From positions 1-37,840 of the forward strand of contig JADZBC010000011.1 in assembly GCA_020852295.1 (NCBI GenBank): DNA of 37,840 nucleotides, written 5' to 3'. Numbering within the stretch: position 1 is the first letter of the stretch; every line of letters begins with the position of its first letter. The position numbers were made by a program, and so were the translations under genes. The notes under the pieces are model-generated. The model did not search any database. It saw only the letters and a program-made list of their open reading frames with translations, and was not told the origin of the DNA. This DNA comes from a bacterium (GTDB taxonomy: Bacteria; Patescibacteriota; Saccharimonadia; CAILAD01; JADZBC01). Below, one piece after another: positions 9,994 to 18,031 of the stretch.

Positions 9994-11433
9994 CTAGCTC
10001 GGCGAGGAACCGTTGGTGGACAGCGTGAGGCCCTGGGGCCGATCGCCGTCCATCAGGTGCGTCTCGTTGATGATGCCACGCACCTCGCCTTCCACGAGAC
10101 CCCGCAGGGCCTCGTCGAGCGAGGGACGCGTCCCCATCTCCTCGGCGGCCTCCATCATGTCGTGCTGAGCCCGCAGGCTCTGCGCGGCGGCGACGATGTC
10201 CTCCGTGGTGATGGTCATGTTCTTGAAGGAGTTGGTCCGGATGAAGCTGTAGCGCGTCGCCCGGCTGGCCGCCTCCTTGACGAAGGCCGGGAGGAACCCG
10301 TCCATCGCCTCGAACACCTTCCCCCAGTCGATCTTCTTCGCGAGGCTCCCCTGGGGGATCGCGACGCGAACGAGCTGGGTGACGCCCTCCATGTCCAGCG
10401 GCCCGATGTCGATGATCGAGTCGAGCCGACCGGGCCGGAGCATCGCCTTCGGCAGCACCTCGATCCGGTTGGTGGTCATGACGGTGACGACCTCGACGCC
10501 CTTGTTCTTGAGCCCGTCGAAGAGCTCCAGGGTGCGGGCGAGCTTGGTGAGGTCACCATCCTGCTCGACGACGCTGTCGATGTCCTCGATGAAGACCACC
10601 GAGGGCCCGTACTGGATCGCCATGTTCATGGCGTCCTCCACGGACTCGCCGGGGCGGCAGTAGATGAACGTCCAGCCGTTGGCGACGGCGATCTGCGCGG
10701 TGAGGTAGCCGGCGAGGGTCTTGCCCGTGCCGTACTGCCCGTTGAGGACGACCGCCCGCCGCAGCGGGATGTTGTTCTCGCGCATCTTGTCCGAGTGCTC
10801 GAGGAGCGCCCAGACGTCCGCCTGCAGCTGCTGGTTGACGTGCGACGAGTAGACCACGTCGGTGGGCTTGACGCCCGTCAGATCCAGGAAGCTGATGTTG
10901 GTGCCACCGAAGAAGGCCTTGCCGCGGTAGATGGACGACTGCTTGAGCCGCTCATCGATCGCCGCGAAGACCTGCTCGACGATGGCCTTGTACTTCCTCG
11001 GGCCGTAGACGTGCATGAAGAAGACCGGCGCACCGGTGCCCTCGTCCTTGCGCTCGTGGAAGCCGATCTCGGTGTCCTTGAGCTGCGCGACCTTGAAGTG
11101 CCCCCAGGGCACCTGCTTGGTCTCGCCCGGCCCGATCTCGACCAGCTCCATGCTCGGCGGGATGTCGCCGAACCAGCTGGGGATCGGCTTGCCGTCGACG
11201 ATGCCGAAGGTCTCGTAGAGGACGGCGATGGCGGCGAGCGCCCCGTCGAACGGGCGGTACGGGAAGGTCCGCTTGAACTCGGTCTGCGCGTCGAAGCCGT
11301 CGGACTTCTCCTCCAGGGCCTCGATGGCCTCGTCGAGCGTCATGCCGGCGGGGAGGACGAACGTCGTCCCCTCGAACTTGACGTCATCGTCGAGGCTGGC
11401 CCAGGGGTCGATGGTCGAATCCTGCTTGGTCAT
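9994..11433 (-). CDS. AAA-family ATPase, GC-rich cassette 1
   Basis: Walker A GQYGTGKTLAGY, Walker B VVFIEDIDSV, MTTNRIEVLPKAMLRPGRLD. Start moved from ORF-track 11445 to ATG 11433, preceded by GGAGGT. Strongly GC-biased third codon positions. Confidence 0.88.
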   Translation of the reverse strand: MTKQDSTIDPWASLDDDVKFEGTTFVLPAGMTLDEAIEALEEKSDGFDAQTEFKRTFPYRPFDGALAAIAVLYETFGIVDGKPIPSWFGDIPPSMELVEIGPGETKQVPWGHFKVAQLKDTEIGFHERKDEGTGAPVFFMHVYGPRKYKAIVEQVFAAIDERLKQSSIYRGKAFFGGTNISFLDLTGVKPTDVVYSSHVNQQLQADVWALLEHSDKMRENNIPLRRAVVLNGQYGTGKTLAGYLTAQIAVANGWTFIYCRPGESVEDAMNMAIQYGPSVVFIEDIDSVVEQDGDLTKLARTLELFDGLKNKGVEVVTVMTTNRIEVLPKAMLRPGRLDSIIDIGPLDMEGVTQLVRVAIPQGSLAKKIDWGKVFEAMDGFLPAFVKEAASRATRYSFIRTNSFKNMTITTEDIVAAAQSLRAQHDMMEAAEEMGTRPSLDEALRGLVEGEVRGIINETHLMDGDRPQGLTLSTNGSSPS

Positions 11434-11527
11434 TGTTGGTGACACCTCCGTGTCGGTTGGGTTGGTTGTGAGTGGGTTGTTCAGGTCCCCCCGATTAGCG
11501 ACCGTGGGTCGCGTAGGGTTGCCGCCA

Positions 11528-11556
11528 ATAATACTATATTTATAGATTTATGTCAA
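11528..11556 (-). promoter_or_regulatory. Promoter of the AAA ATPase cassette
   Basis: Minus strand TTGACA (11551-11556), N17, TATTAT (11528-11533), in an abruptly AT-rich block. Confidence 0.75.
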
Positions 11557-11569
11557 TATATATTAAGCG

Positions 11570-13351
11570 CTACGCGAGTTCGAATTTCTTGAGTTTTTCT
11601 TTGGTTTCTTTGGTGGCGGGCATGGTCTGGAGCTTGAGCAGCTCAGCGTAAATTCCATTGCCCTTGGCAAGCTCAGCTGGCGTACCAATCTCAGCCACTT
11701 TGCCACCACGAATACCGACCACGAGATCCACGCCAGCAATGGTACTGAGGCGGTGAGCAATGATCAGTGTCGTGCGTCCATGCATCAGCCGTTCCAAAGC
11801 TTCCTGCACTTCTCGCTCTGCCTTACTGTCGAGCGAACTGGTCGCCTCATCGAGCACTAGAATTGGAGCGTCTTTCAAAATAGCCCGCGCTATCGCAATA
11901 CGCTGCTTCTGACCACCGGACAGCTTCACGCCGCGCTCACCGATCTGGGTATCGAAACCATCAGGTAGTTTCTTAATAAAATCATAGGCATTGGCCGCCT
12001 TGGCAGCCGATTCGAGGTCCTTGCGCGAGGCATTTGGCCGAGCATAGGCGATGTTTTCACGGATCGTGCCAGAAAAGAGCTGGGGTTCCTGGAAAACAAC
12101 CCCAATGTTTCGGCGCAAGCTCGCCTGCGACACCTTGGCGATCGACTGGCCATCGATCAAAATCTCGCCACCATTGAGATCATAAAAACGCAGCATCAGA
12201 TTGGCGATCGTGCTCTTACCCTCACCACTCTCACCCACGAGGGCCACCTTACTGCCTGACTCCATCGTGAAGCTTATCTTATTGAGCACATTTTTCTTAT
12301 TGTCATAGGCAAAATCAACCCCGCGATACTCAACCTTACCCTGCTTCACCTTCAGTTCGCGTGCACCGGCCTGATCTGTGATAGCCGGTTCAAGCTCCAT
12401 AACCGAGAAGTAATCTCGACTGTCCGCCGTAGCACGCTGCAAGGCGTCGATGATAAATGAACTTCCAAACAGTGGAAACTGTGCCTGGTTTACGAGCGTA
12501 ATGAGCAAAGTCAGTACGCCGATACTGTACTGCCCGTTGTACGCTTGCCAAAAGATAATGCCATAGATCAAGAAAAAAACGATATTGAGGGTGATTCGGC
12601 GCCAGGCATCATACTCGTGCCACTTGAGCGACTGGCCCTTGGTCTGTTTCTCGATACTATCGCGTTTGCGTTTGTAGAAGCTCAACTCGCGCAGATCTGT
12701 TACAAACGATTTAACCACCCGAACCTGTCCGATCGACTCGATAAAGCGGCCATTCGCCACATCAATATCAGCATTGATGCCCATCTGACGCTTTTGCCAA
12801 TCTTTTGAACTAAGGTGGGTAATCCAGATGTACGTCGGGAAAATTACGATCAACAGCAACGCCACTGGCCAGGAGTAGAGTGCAATTACCACCAGTGTCA
12901 CAATCGTTGTGAGGAAAAACTGGATAAAGTTATTGCTCAGTGTCTGCATCAACGTACTGATCGTGTTGATCGAGCGCTCCAGTCGAGCCGTGATTTTTCC
13001 AGTTATTTCGTTGTCGTAGTAGCTGATCGGTAAGCGCATCAGTTGCTCAAAATAGCGCTTCGACAGAAGGCTGTTGAGTCGCACTGACATCATGTCGCCG
13101 ATATGGCCATTGATGTTGCTCAGGAGCGTGACCGCAAAACCGGCTATCAAAGTCAGTACAAGAAGCCAGATCAAATACGAAAACTGCACCGCCTGTCCGC
13201 TGGTCTTGGCCACCACTGCATCAACTAGATATTTGGTCAAAAAAGGCACGGCCAACTGTAGGCCCGCCAAGATCACCACAAAAAAGGTAATCGCTACATA
13301 ATAGCGCCACAGCTGCTTCGAGTATCGAACAATCTTGATAATTTCTTTCAT
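11570..13351 (-). CDS. ABC transporter, fused permease/ATP-binding exporter
   Basis: N-terminal TM domain; Walker A GESGEGKST; signature LSGGQKQR; Walker B ILVLDEATSSLD. Confidence 0.95.
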   Translation of the reverse strand: MKEIIKIVRYSKQLWRYYVAITFFVVILAGLQLAVPFLTKYLVDAVVAKTSGQAVQFSYLIWLLVLTLIAGFAVTLLSNINGHIGDMMSVRLNSLLSKRYFEQLMRLPISYYDNEITGKITARLERSINTISTLMQTLSNNFIQFFLTTIVTLVVIALYSWPVALLLIVIFPTYIWITHLSSKDWQKRQMGINADIDVANGRFIESIGQVRVVKSFVTDLRELSFYKRKRDSIEKQTKGQSLKWHEYDAWRRITLNIVFFLIYGIIFWQAYNGQYSIGVLTLLITLVNQAQFPLFGSSFIIDALQRATADSRDYFSVMELEPAITDQAGARELKVKQGKVEYRGVDFAYDNKKNVLNKISFTMESGSKVALVGESGEGKSTIANLMLRFYDLNGGEILIDGQSIAKVSQASLRRNIGVVFQEPQLFSGTIRENIAYARPNASRKDLESAAKAANAYDFIKKLPDGFDTQIGERGVKLSGGQKQRIAIARAILKDAPILVLDEATSSLDSKAEREVQEALERLMHGRTTLIIAHRLSTIAGVDLVVGIRGGKVAEIGTPAELAKGNGIYAELLKLQTMPATKETKEKLKKFELA

Positions 13352-13381
13352 GCCGGCTTATTATAGCTGAAAATCGCACTA

Positions 13382-13409
13382 TAAAAAAGAAAGCGCCCGG
13401 AGGCGCCTT
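13382..13409 (-). terminator. Intrinsic terminator after the first fasciclin gene
   Basis: Minus strand GGCGCCTCCGGGCGCTTTCTTTTTT. Confidence 0.7.
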
Positions 13410-13434
13410 CTTTATTGCACACGTTTTTTTGTAT

Positions 13435-14112
13435 TTATGGCAGAAGAACTGTGTCGATAACGTGGATCACACCATTGCTGGTACGAATGTCATAGACTAC
13501 TACCTTACTGTCATTGATGAAGAGGTCCCCGTTGCGAATGCTGATGTTCACATTCGCGCCATTGACGGTTGGTGCACTCGTCAAAGTTTTTGCGGTTGCG
13601 GCTCGAACATCACCACTGACCACGTGGTAGGTAAGGATATTGGTCAGAGTTGGAATGTCGTTGAGCAGAGCCTCAACTGTACCGGCTGGCAGTTTTGCAA
13701 AAGCCTGATCAGTCGGTGCAAAGACGGTGAATTTACCTGGGCTCTTGAGCGTATCTACCAGACCTGCAGCGCCGACGGCAGCCGTCAGGGTCTTGAAGTT
13801 ACCATTTGCTACCAAGGTGTTTACTACATCTTGATCGGCGACACAGTTGCGAGCATTGTCGCGATTCACCCAAAACTGGATGCGCTTCACGATACGGTCA
13901 TTGTTCTGGTCAAAATTGCCAAACAAACGAGCCTGCTTGTGGTCAATGTAGTTGCAGCGGGCTGCTTGCCAACGCTCGGCGCGAGCCTCGCGCCAGTTGC
14001 CGCCCCAGCTGCCGTGCGCAGCAGATGCTGCTAGTGGCATGAGCGTAAAGCTCATTGTAGCGACTCCTGAAGCAACAAACAGACCAATTTTCTTTGCGAT
14101 ATTCATATACAT
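13435..14112 (-). CDS. Secreted fasciclin (FAS1) domain protein
   Basis: Signal peptide; FAS1 motifs [48 protein letters not shown]. Confidence 0.93.
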   Translation of the reverse strand: MYMNIAKKIGLFVASGVATMSFTLMPLAASAAHGSWGGNWREARAERWQAARCNYIDHKQARLFGNFDQNNDRIVKRIQFWVNRDNARNCVADQDVVNTLVANGNFKTLTAAVGAAGLVDTLKSPGKFTVFAPTDQAFAKLPAGTVEALLNDIPTLTNILTYHVVSGDVRAATAKTLTSAPTVNGANVNISIRNGDLFINDSKVVVYDIRTSNGVIHVIDTVLLP

Positions 14113-14130
14113 CCTCCTTTTATAGTTATC

Positions 14131-14682
14131 TTATTGAGCCGATGGGATCAGCACGCTATCGATAACGTGGATCACACCATTGCTTGTTTTGATATCGGTT
14201 GTTACAACCTTGGCACCATTGATAGTGACACCACCGTTGGCGTCAGTCGCAATCTTCACTTCAGCACCATTGACAGTCTTGGCACTCGTAAGCTTCACAA
14301 CATCCTTGGCCAGTACTTCACCGGCTACGACGTGGTAAGTCAAGATCTTTTTGAGCTCTTCTGGCTTCTGCAGGAGGCCATCAAGCGTACCGGCTGGTAA
14401 CTTAGCAAAAGCTTCGTTGGTTGGTGCAAATACGGTGAACGGTCCTGGACCAGATAGAGTCTCTACTAATCCGGCAGTCTTCACGGCGGTTACGAGTGTC
14501 GTAAAGTCACTGTTTGCTGCTGCTGTTTCAACTATATTTTTTGCCGCTGGGCTCTGTCGAGCGGCCGACGGGCTTGGCGTGGTCTCGGTCTTCATACCCG
14601 ATCCAGCGAATGCCCAGATGCCACCGATCACTACGACGGCTGCTATCACGATCCCGATGATCATATTACGTTGTTTGTCCAT
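14131..14682 (-). CDS. Membrane-anchored fasciclin (FAS1) domain protein
   Basis: N-terminal [50 protein letters not shown]. Confidence 0.93.
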   Translation of the reverse strand: MDKQRNMIIGIVIAAVVVIGGIWAFAGSGMKTETTPSPSAARQSPAAKNIVETAAANSDFTTLVTAVKTAGLVETLSGPGPFTVFAPTNEAFAKLPAGTLDGLLQKPEELKKILTYHVVAGEVLAKDVVKLTSAKTVNGAEVKIATDANGGVTINGAKVVTTDIKTSNGVIHVIDSVLIPSAQ

Positions 14683-14756
14683 TTACTAATCTCCAATTGT
14701 GTTATATAATAGTTTTGCTTGAAAGGTCGGCGCTTCATTGAGACGCCGGCTTTTTT
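14682..14756 (+). ncRNA. Candidate short RNA: promoter followed closely by a terminator
   Basis: Plus strand TTTACT (14682-14687), N17, TATAAT (14705-14710), then hairpin gtcggcgcttcattgagacgccggc + TTTTTT (14727-14756), with no ORF between. Confidence 0.3.
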
Positions 14757-14791
14757 GTATGAGCCTTTGGCTCATCGACATCTTTTTCAAT

Positions 14792-15367
14792 TCATACACC
14801 CCTCCTTTCAATTGATCGCAATATAAAGTTGGAAATTGTCTTGGCTAGGTCTTCCCGTTCCTTACCGGTCGGCGTTTCAGGATAATACTCCAACAGATAG
14901 CCATTAATAGCATGAGTAATCACTTTGGCCTCACTTGGAATGTCGAGTTCAATAAACTCGCCAGATTCCACCCCGCGCTCAAGCACTTCCTCAATATGGA
15001 GGTATGCCTTAGGTGGCACATAGCCCTTATCTGATTGCTTTTCAAACTTTTTGCGGTTATAGAGGTAATACTTGAGAACAAACACCACGTCTTCAGCATG
15101 GTCTATCTGGAAAAGGACGCGCTCGTGCATCATCGCCCGAGCGTCTTTTGATACCTTCAGAGCGGCCCGCTCTTGACCAAGTCGATGGCTGGTCTCATCG
15201 AAAATAACCTGAAGAAGCTCATCTTTATCCTTGAAGTAGTGATATATCACTGAGGGAGAGATTTTGGTGTCTTTAGCGATGTTGCGCATCGACAGGAGTG
15301 CATAGCCAGTCAGGGCAAACTGTCGCTTGGCGTGCTCCATAATGTGGGTTCTAGTTTCTTGTGTCAT
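14792..15367 (-). CDS. TetR/AcrR-family transcriptional regulator
   Basis: N-terminal HTH: HAKRQFALTGYALLSMRNIAKDTKISPSVIYHYFKDKDELLQVIFDE. Confidence 0.93.
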   Translation of the reverse strand: MTQETRTHIMEHAKRQFALTGYALLSMRNIAKDTKISPSVIYHYFKDKDELLQVIFDETSHRLGQERAALKVSKDARAMMHERVLFQIDHAEDVVFVLKYYLYNRKKFEKQSDKGYVPPKAYLHIEEVLERGVESGEFIELDIPSEAKVITHAINGYLLEYYPETPTGKEREDLAKTISNFILRSIERRGV

Positions 15368-15383
15368 TGTCTTGCTCCAATTT

Positions 15384-15403
15384 AGATCGAACGTTCGTTC
15401 TAT
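15384..15403. promoter_or_regulatory. Candidate TetR operator
   Basis: 20-bp palindrome tagatcgaac|gttcgttcta with one mismatched pair, just upstream of the TetR start codon and downstream of its minus-strand TTGACA (15435-15440). Confidence 0.65.
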
Positions 15404-15463
15404 TTACAGGTATAGTATAGGTTTTACATGCCATTGTCAACAAAAAAATGTGCATCAAAATGC

Positions 15464-15492
15464 TTGACAAAGTGCTTGTGTTTGTATATAAT
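15464..15492 (+). promoter_or_regulatory. Perfect sigma70-type consensus promoter of the Rpf-like gene
   Basis: TTGACA (15464-15469), N17, TATAAT (15487-15492). Confidence 0.8.
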
Positions 15493-15513
15493 AGCCGCGT
15501 TCTAATCAATTGC

Positions 15514-15536
15514 GACCTGTTCATCAGGTCTTTTTT
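15514..15536 (+). terminator. Terminator/attenuator-like hairpin in the Rpf gene leader
   Basis: gacctgttcatcaggtc followed by TTTTTT, about 15 nt after the predicted TSS and 70 nt before the start codon. Confidence 0.6.
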
Positions 15537-15606
15537 GATGGAACAAAGTACATTAACGAGAAAGGAAAGTTGCAGTAGTAAGCGAGGGTGAACTTGTCTT
15601 ACATAT

Positions 15607-16173
15607 ATGCGTAAACTTTTCGGTGCGTTCGTATCTATCATGATACTCGCCAACCAGGCAACTACTCTGGTACCAAACTCCGTTGCCGACTCAGTCCAGG
15701 CTCCCGCCAAAACTGAGGGTATCTACACCTTGAAACTAAACACCAACAAGGTGGCAGCTATTGAGGTCAAATCAACCTCTGGCTCATTTAATCAGGTAAA
15801 AGAACACCTGATCAACGAGCAAAACGCCAAGGCTGAAGCCGACGCCAAAAAGGCCGAGGAAGCCAAGCAAGCTGCTATCCGAAAACAGCAGGCTGCCGCA
15901 GCCGTGGTCCAAAACCCGGTTGTAAAGGTCTCTACTGGTGATGTTTGGGAACAGCTTCGTATGTGTGAAGCTGGTGGTAACTATGCTCGAAACTCGGGTA
16001 ACGGTTACTACGGTGCCTATCAGTTCGATATCGGTACCTGGGGTGGATATGGTGGCTACGCACGTGCCGACCTAGCCCCTCCTGCCGTACAGGACGAAAA
16101 GGCTCGCCTTACCCACAACGCCCGTGGATGGTACCCATGGCCTGCCTGTGCACGTAAGCTTGGTCTTATCTAA
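15607..16173 (+). CDS. Secreted Rpf-like transglycosylase-fold protein
   Basis: Signal peptide, Ala/Lys-rich linker, C-terminal domain VWEQLRMCEAGGNYARNSGNGYYGAYQFDIGTWGGYGG...GWYPWPACARKLGLI as in actinobacterial Rpf domains. Confidence 0.88.
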   Translation: MRKLFGAFVSIMILANQATTLVPNSVADSVQAPAKTEGIYTLKLNTNKVAAIEVKSTSGSFNQVKEHLINEQNAKAEADAKKAEEAKQAAIRKQQAAAAVVQNPVVKVSTGDVWEQLRMCEAGGNYARNSGNGYYGAYQFDIGTWGGYGGYARADLAPPAVQDEKARLTHNARGWYPWPACARKLGLI

Positions 16174-16190
16174 GCCACGCGCACACCAAC

Positions 16191-16224
16191 CACAAAGCCC
16201 CCGATCTTATGATGGGGGCTTTTG
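16191..16224 (+). terminator. Intrinsic terminator of the Rpf-like gene
   Basis: aagcccccgatcttatgatgggggctttt. Confidence 0.8.
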
Positions 16225-16231
16225 GTATATA

Positions 16232-16260
16232 TTGAATATATTGCATAATTATGCTATAGT
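16232..16260 (+). promoter_or_regulatory. Promoter of GC-rich cassette 2
   Basis: TTGAAT (16232-16237), N17, TATAGT (16255-16260). Confidence 0.6.
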
Positions 16261-16314
16261 ATCGCATCGGCAAACGTGTCAGCCGAGGCAAATCGCCAAA
16301 GACACAAGGAAGTG

Positions 16315-16722
16315 ATGCTGTTGCTAAACGAAGATGAGTTGCGCCGAGTGAGTGGGCGCGAGGACGCTCGACGGCGTCAGCGGCGAGTGTTTTCGATCGG
16401 GTTCCTCGTGATCTCGATCGGCATGCTCACTATGGCATGGCTCGATGCTCTCGGCGACTACACCCCAGTCCGGGTTGTCGCCGTCCTAGGGATCTGCTTC
16501 ATCCTGTCGCAGATCATCCTCTGGTGGCCCGACCACCCACTGGATGCGATCAACCAGCAGGCCCCAGACGCCTGCCCCTGTGGCAAGGAGGTCTGCCCGT
16601 TCGGCGACGAGATCTATGACTGGAACGGTCAAGAGCCAGCAGAACTGGAGTGGCCCGACCCAGACGGCGGTCCGCCCGTCGGCCGGCCGGCCAACTGCCG
16701 ACAGTTCATCAACCGCGGCTAA
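16315..16722 (+). CDS. Hypothetical small membrane protein, GC-rich cassette 2
   Basis: Two predicted TM segments (VFSIGFLVISIGMLTMAWL; VVAVLGICFILSQIILWW) then CPCGKEVCPF. Start set to ATG 16315 after AAGGAA; the ORF track gives GTG 16276. Confidence 0.65.
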   Translation: MLLLNEDELRRVSGREDARRRQRRVFSIGFLVISIGMLTMAWLDALGDYTPVRVVAVLGICFILSQIILWWPDHPLDAINQQAPDACPCGKEVCPFGDEIYDWNGQEPAELEWPDPDGGPPVGRPANCRQFINRG

Positions 16723-16778
16723 TCGGCCGCTGGCAGCGAAGTGCCATGAGTGCATACCAGCACCTTCGAATATCGCCC

Positions 16779-16806
16779 CACCTTATCAAAGAGGTGGGGC
16801 GACTGC
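16779..16806 (+). terminator. GC-rich hairpin ending cassette 2
   Basis: cgccccacctt...agaggtggggcg. Confidence 0.7.
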
Positions 16807-16826
16807 TTTTTAATATAAATCTTCTG

Positions 16827-16853
16827 GGGGTGGGCCGTTGTGCCCACCCCCAC
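16827..16853 (-). terminator. GC-rich hairpin ending cassette 3
   Basis: gggggtgggccgttgtgcccacccccacc, oriented downstream of the minus-strand gene. Confidence 0.65.
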
Positions 16854-16854
16854 C

Positions 16855-17349
16855 TCAGATGTCCTCCGGGTCTGCTCGGCGTCGGAGCTGTTCTTCGTCG
16901 CGCGTGAGCTGTTTGCGGCACCCGCTACAGCTTCTGACATGCATCTTGATCCGAAACAGATCACGCGCGTAGGGGCCCGACGTCTGATCGCGATTACGGA
17001 TGTAGAACTCGAGCTCGTAGTGCGTCAGGCAGTCGCCGATCTCCACGTCATCCATGCCATCATCGCGTCGCTCCGAGGTATCTGCCTCGTCGCAAAACTC
17101 CGACATCTGCCTGATCAGATGTACCAGGTCGAACTGCCAGAAGAACAGCAGCACAACCGCCAACAGAGCTGCTGGCGACCAACCAAGGCCTTTCCGGCCA
17201 ATCCAACACAAGAAGATCAGTCCAGCGCTACGAACGCCGAAAGCACCCAGCTGCTCAATCGCCTGCCGCTGACGCTGGGTCAGCTTCGGGTGTGTCACCG
17301 CGACGAGCCAAGCTCCGCCAATGGCAACACACAGAGTTATCGCCGTCAT
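16855..17349 (-). CDS. Membrane protein with C-terminal zinc anti-sigma-like (HxxxCxxC) motif, GC-rich cassette 3
   Basis: N-terminal hydrophobic segments; C-terminal CLTHYELEFYIRNRD...KMHVRSCSGCRKQL; AGGTGG upstream of ATG. Confidence 0.7.
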   Translation of the reverse strand: MTAITLCVAIGGAWLVAVTHPKLTQRQRQAIEQLGAFGVRSAGLIFLCWIGRKGLGWSPAALLAVVLLFFWQFDLVHLIRQMSEFCDEADTSERRDDGMDDVEIGDCLTHYELEFYIRNRDQTSGPYARDLFRIKMHVRSCSGCRKQLTRDEEQLRRRADPEDI

Positions 17350-17416
17350 GGCATCACCACCTTATGAGAACAAAAAGGAACGAGGCTACGTTAGATTAGC
17401 ACATCTGTTGCAAATA

Positions 17417-17442
17417 AAAAACACCCCGTGAGGGGCGTTTTT
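17417..17442 (-). terminator. Intrinsic terminator after the small Cys peptide gene
   Basis: Minus strand AAAAAACGCCCCTCACGGGGTGTTTTTT. Confidence 0.75.
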
Positions 17443-17455
17443 TATGATGTGATGC

Positions 17456-17557
17456 TTACTGGCAAGCCTGGCAATCTTCGATGTTGTCAGGATTGAGCGG
17501 ACATACGTTAGCCAAAAAATCTTCTTCGACTACAGCAGTAGTTTCGTCTTTCTGCAC
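17456..17557 (-). CDS. Unlisted 33-aa small peptide with three Cys
   Basis: Own minus-strand translation: MQKDETTAVVEEDFLANVCPLNPDNIEDCQACQ*. GTG start, AGGAGG 5 nt upstream, own terminator, TACAAT box upstream. Not in the supplied ORF list (too short). Confidence 0.6.
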   Translation of the reverse strand: MQKDETTAVVEEDFLANVCPLNPDNIEDCQACQ

Positions 17558-17739
17558 TTCACCCTCCTTTAGTTTTTGAAAACTTGATACTTATTGTAGC
17601 ACAACTTTTTTGATTGCAATAGGTATTTTCTGCCATATATAGTGCTTTGAGTTGATTCAATCCACCATATATAGAAATATCGACATTACGTGCGTAATTT
17701 CAGCTATTTCTAAGTTTTTCTGGGCTATACTGCTTATAT

Positions 17740-17976
17740 ATGGATACATTCCTCAAGCACAGCAAACGCCTCGTGGTTAGCATCATCGGTGTTACCGCCC
17801 TCATCGTCGGGGTTATATTCTTTGTACTGCCTGGTCCTGGCTTTATATTTGTGATCATCGGACTTGGTGTACTCGCAACCGAGTTTGTTTGGGCAGAGAA
17901 TTTACTCAATAAAGCCAAGCTCCACTACCAAACGATCCAGCAGAAAGTCGCTATCAAGCGAAAAAATAATAGCTGA
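17740..17976 (+). CDS. PGPGW-family transmembrane protein
   Basis: FFVLPGPGFIFVIIGLGVLATEFVWAENLL. Confidence 0.85.
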   Translation: MDTFLKHSKRLVVSIIGVTALIVGVIFFVLPGPGFIFVIIGLGVLATEFVWAENLLNKAKLHYQTIQQKVAIKRKNNS

Positions 17977-18031
17977 TTTCTATCCATAATCGGGTTATAC
18001 TGAGACAAAGCATAACAATTTATGAGGTCTC

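Noticed and set aside
9919-11442. 507-aa plus-strand ORF opposite the AAA ATPase
   Set aside because: Shadow ORF created by high-GC codons; the minus frame has Walker motifs, SD and promoter, while the plus frame is low-complexity Asp/Arg/Leu/Gly.
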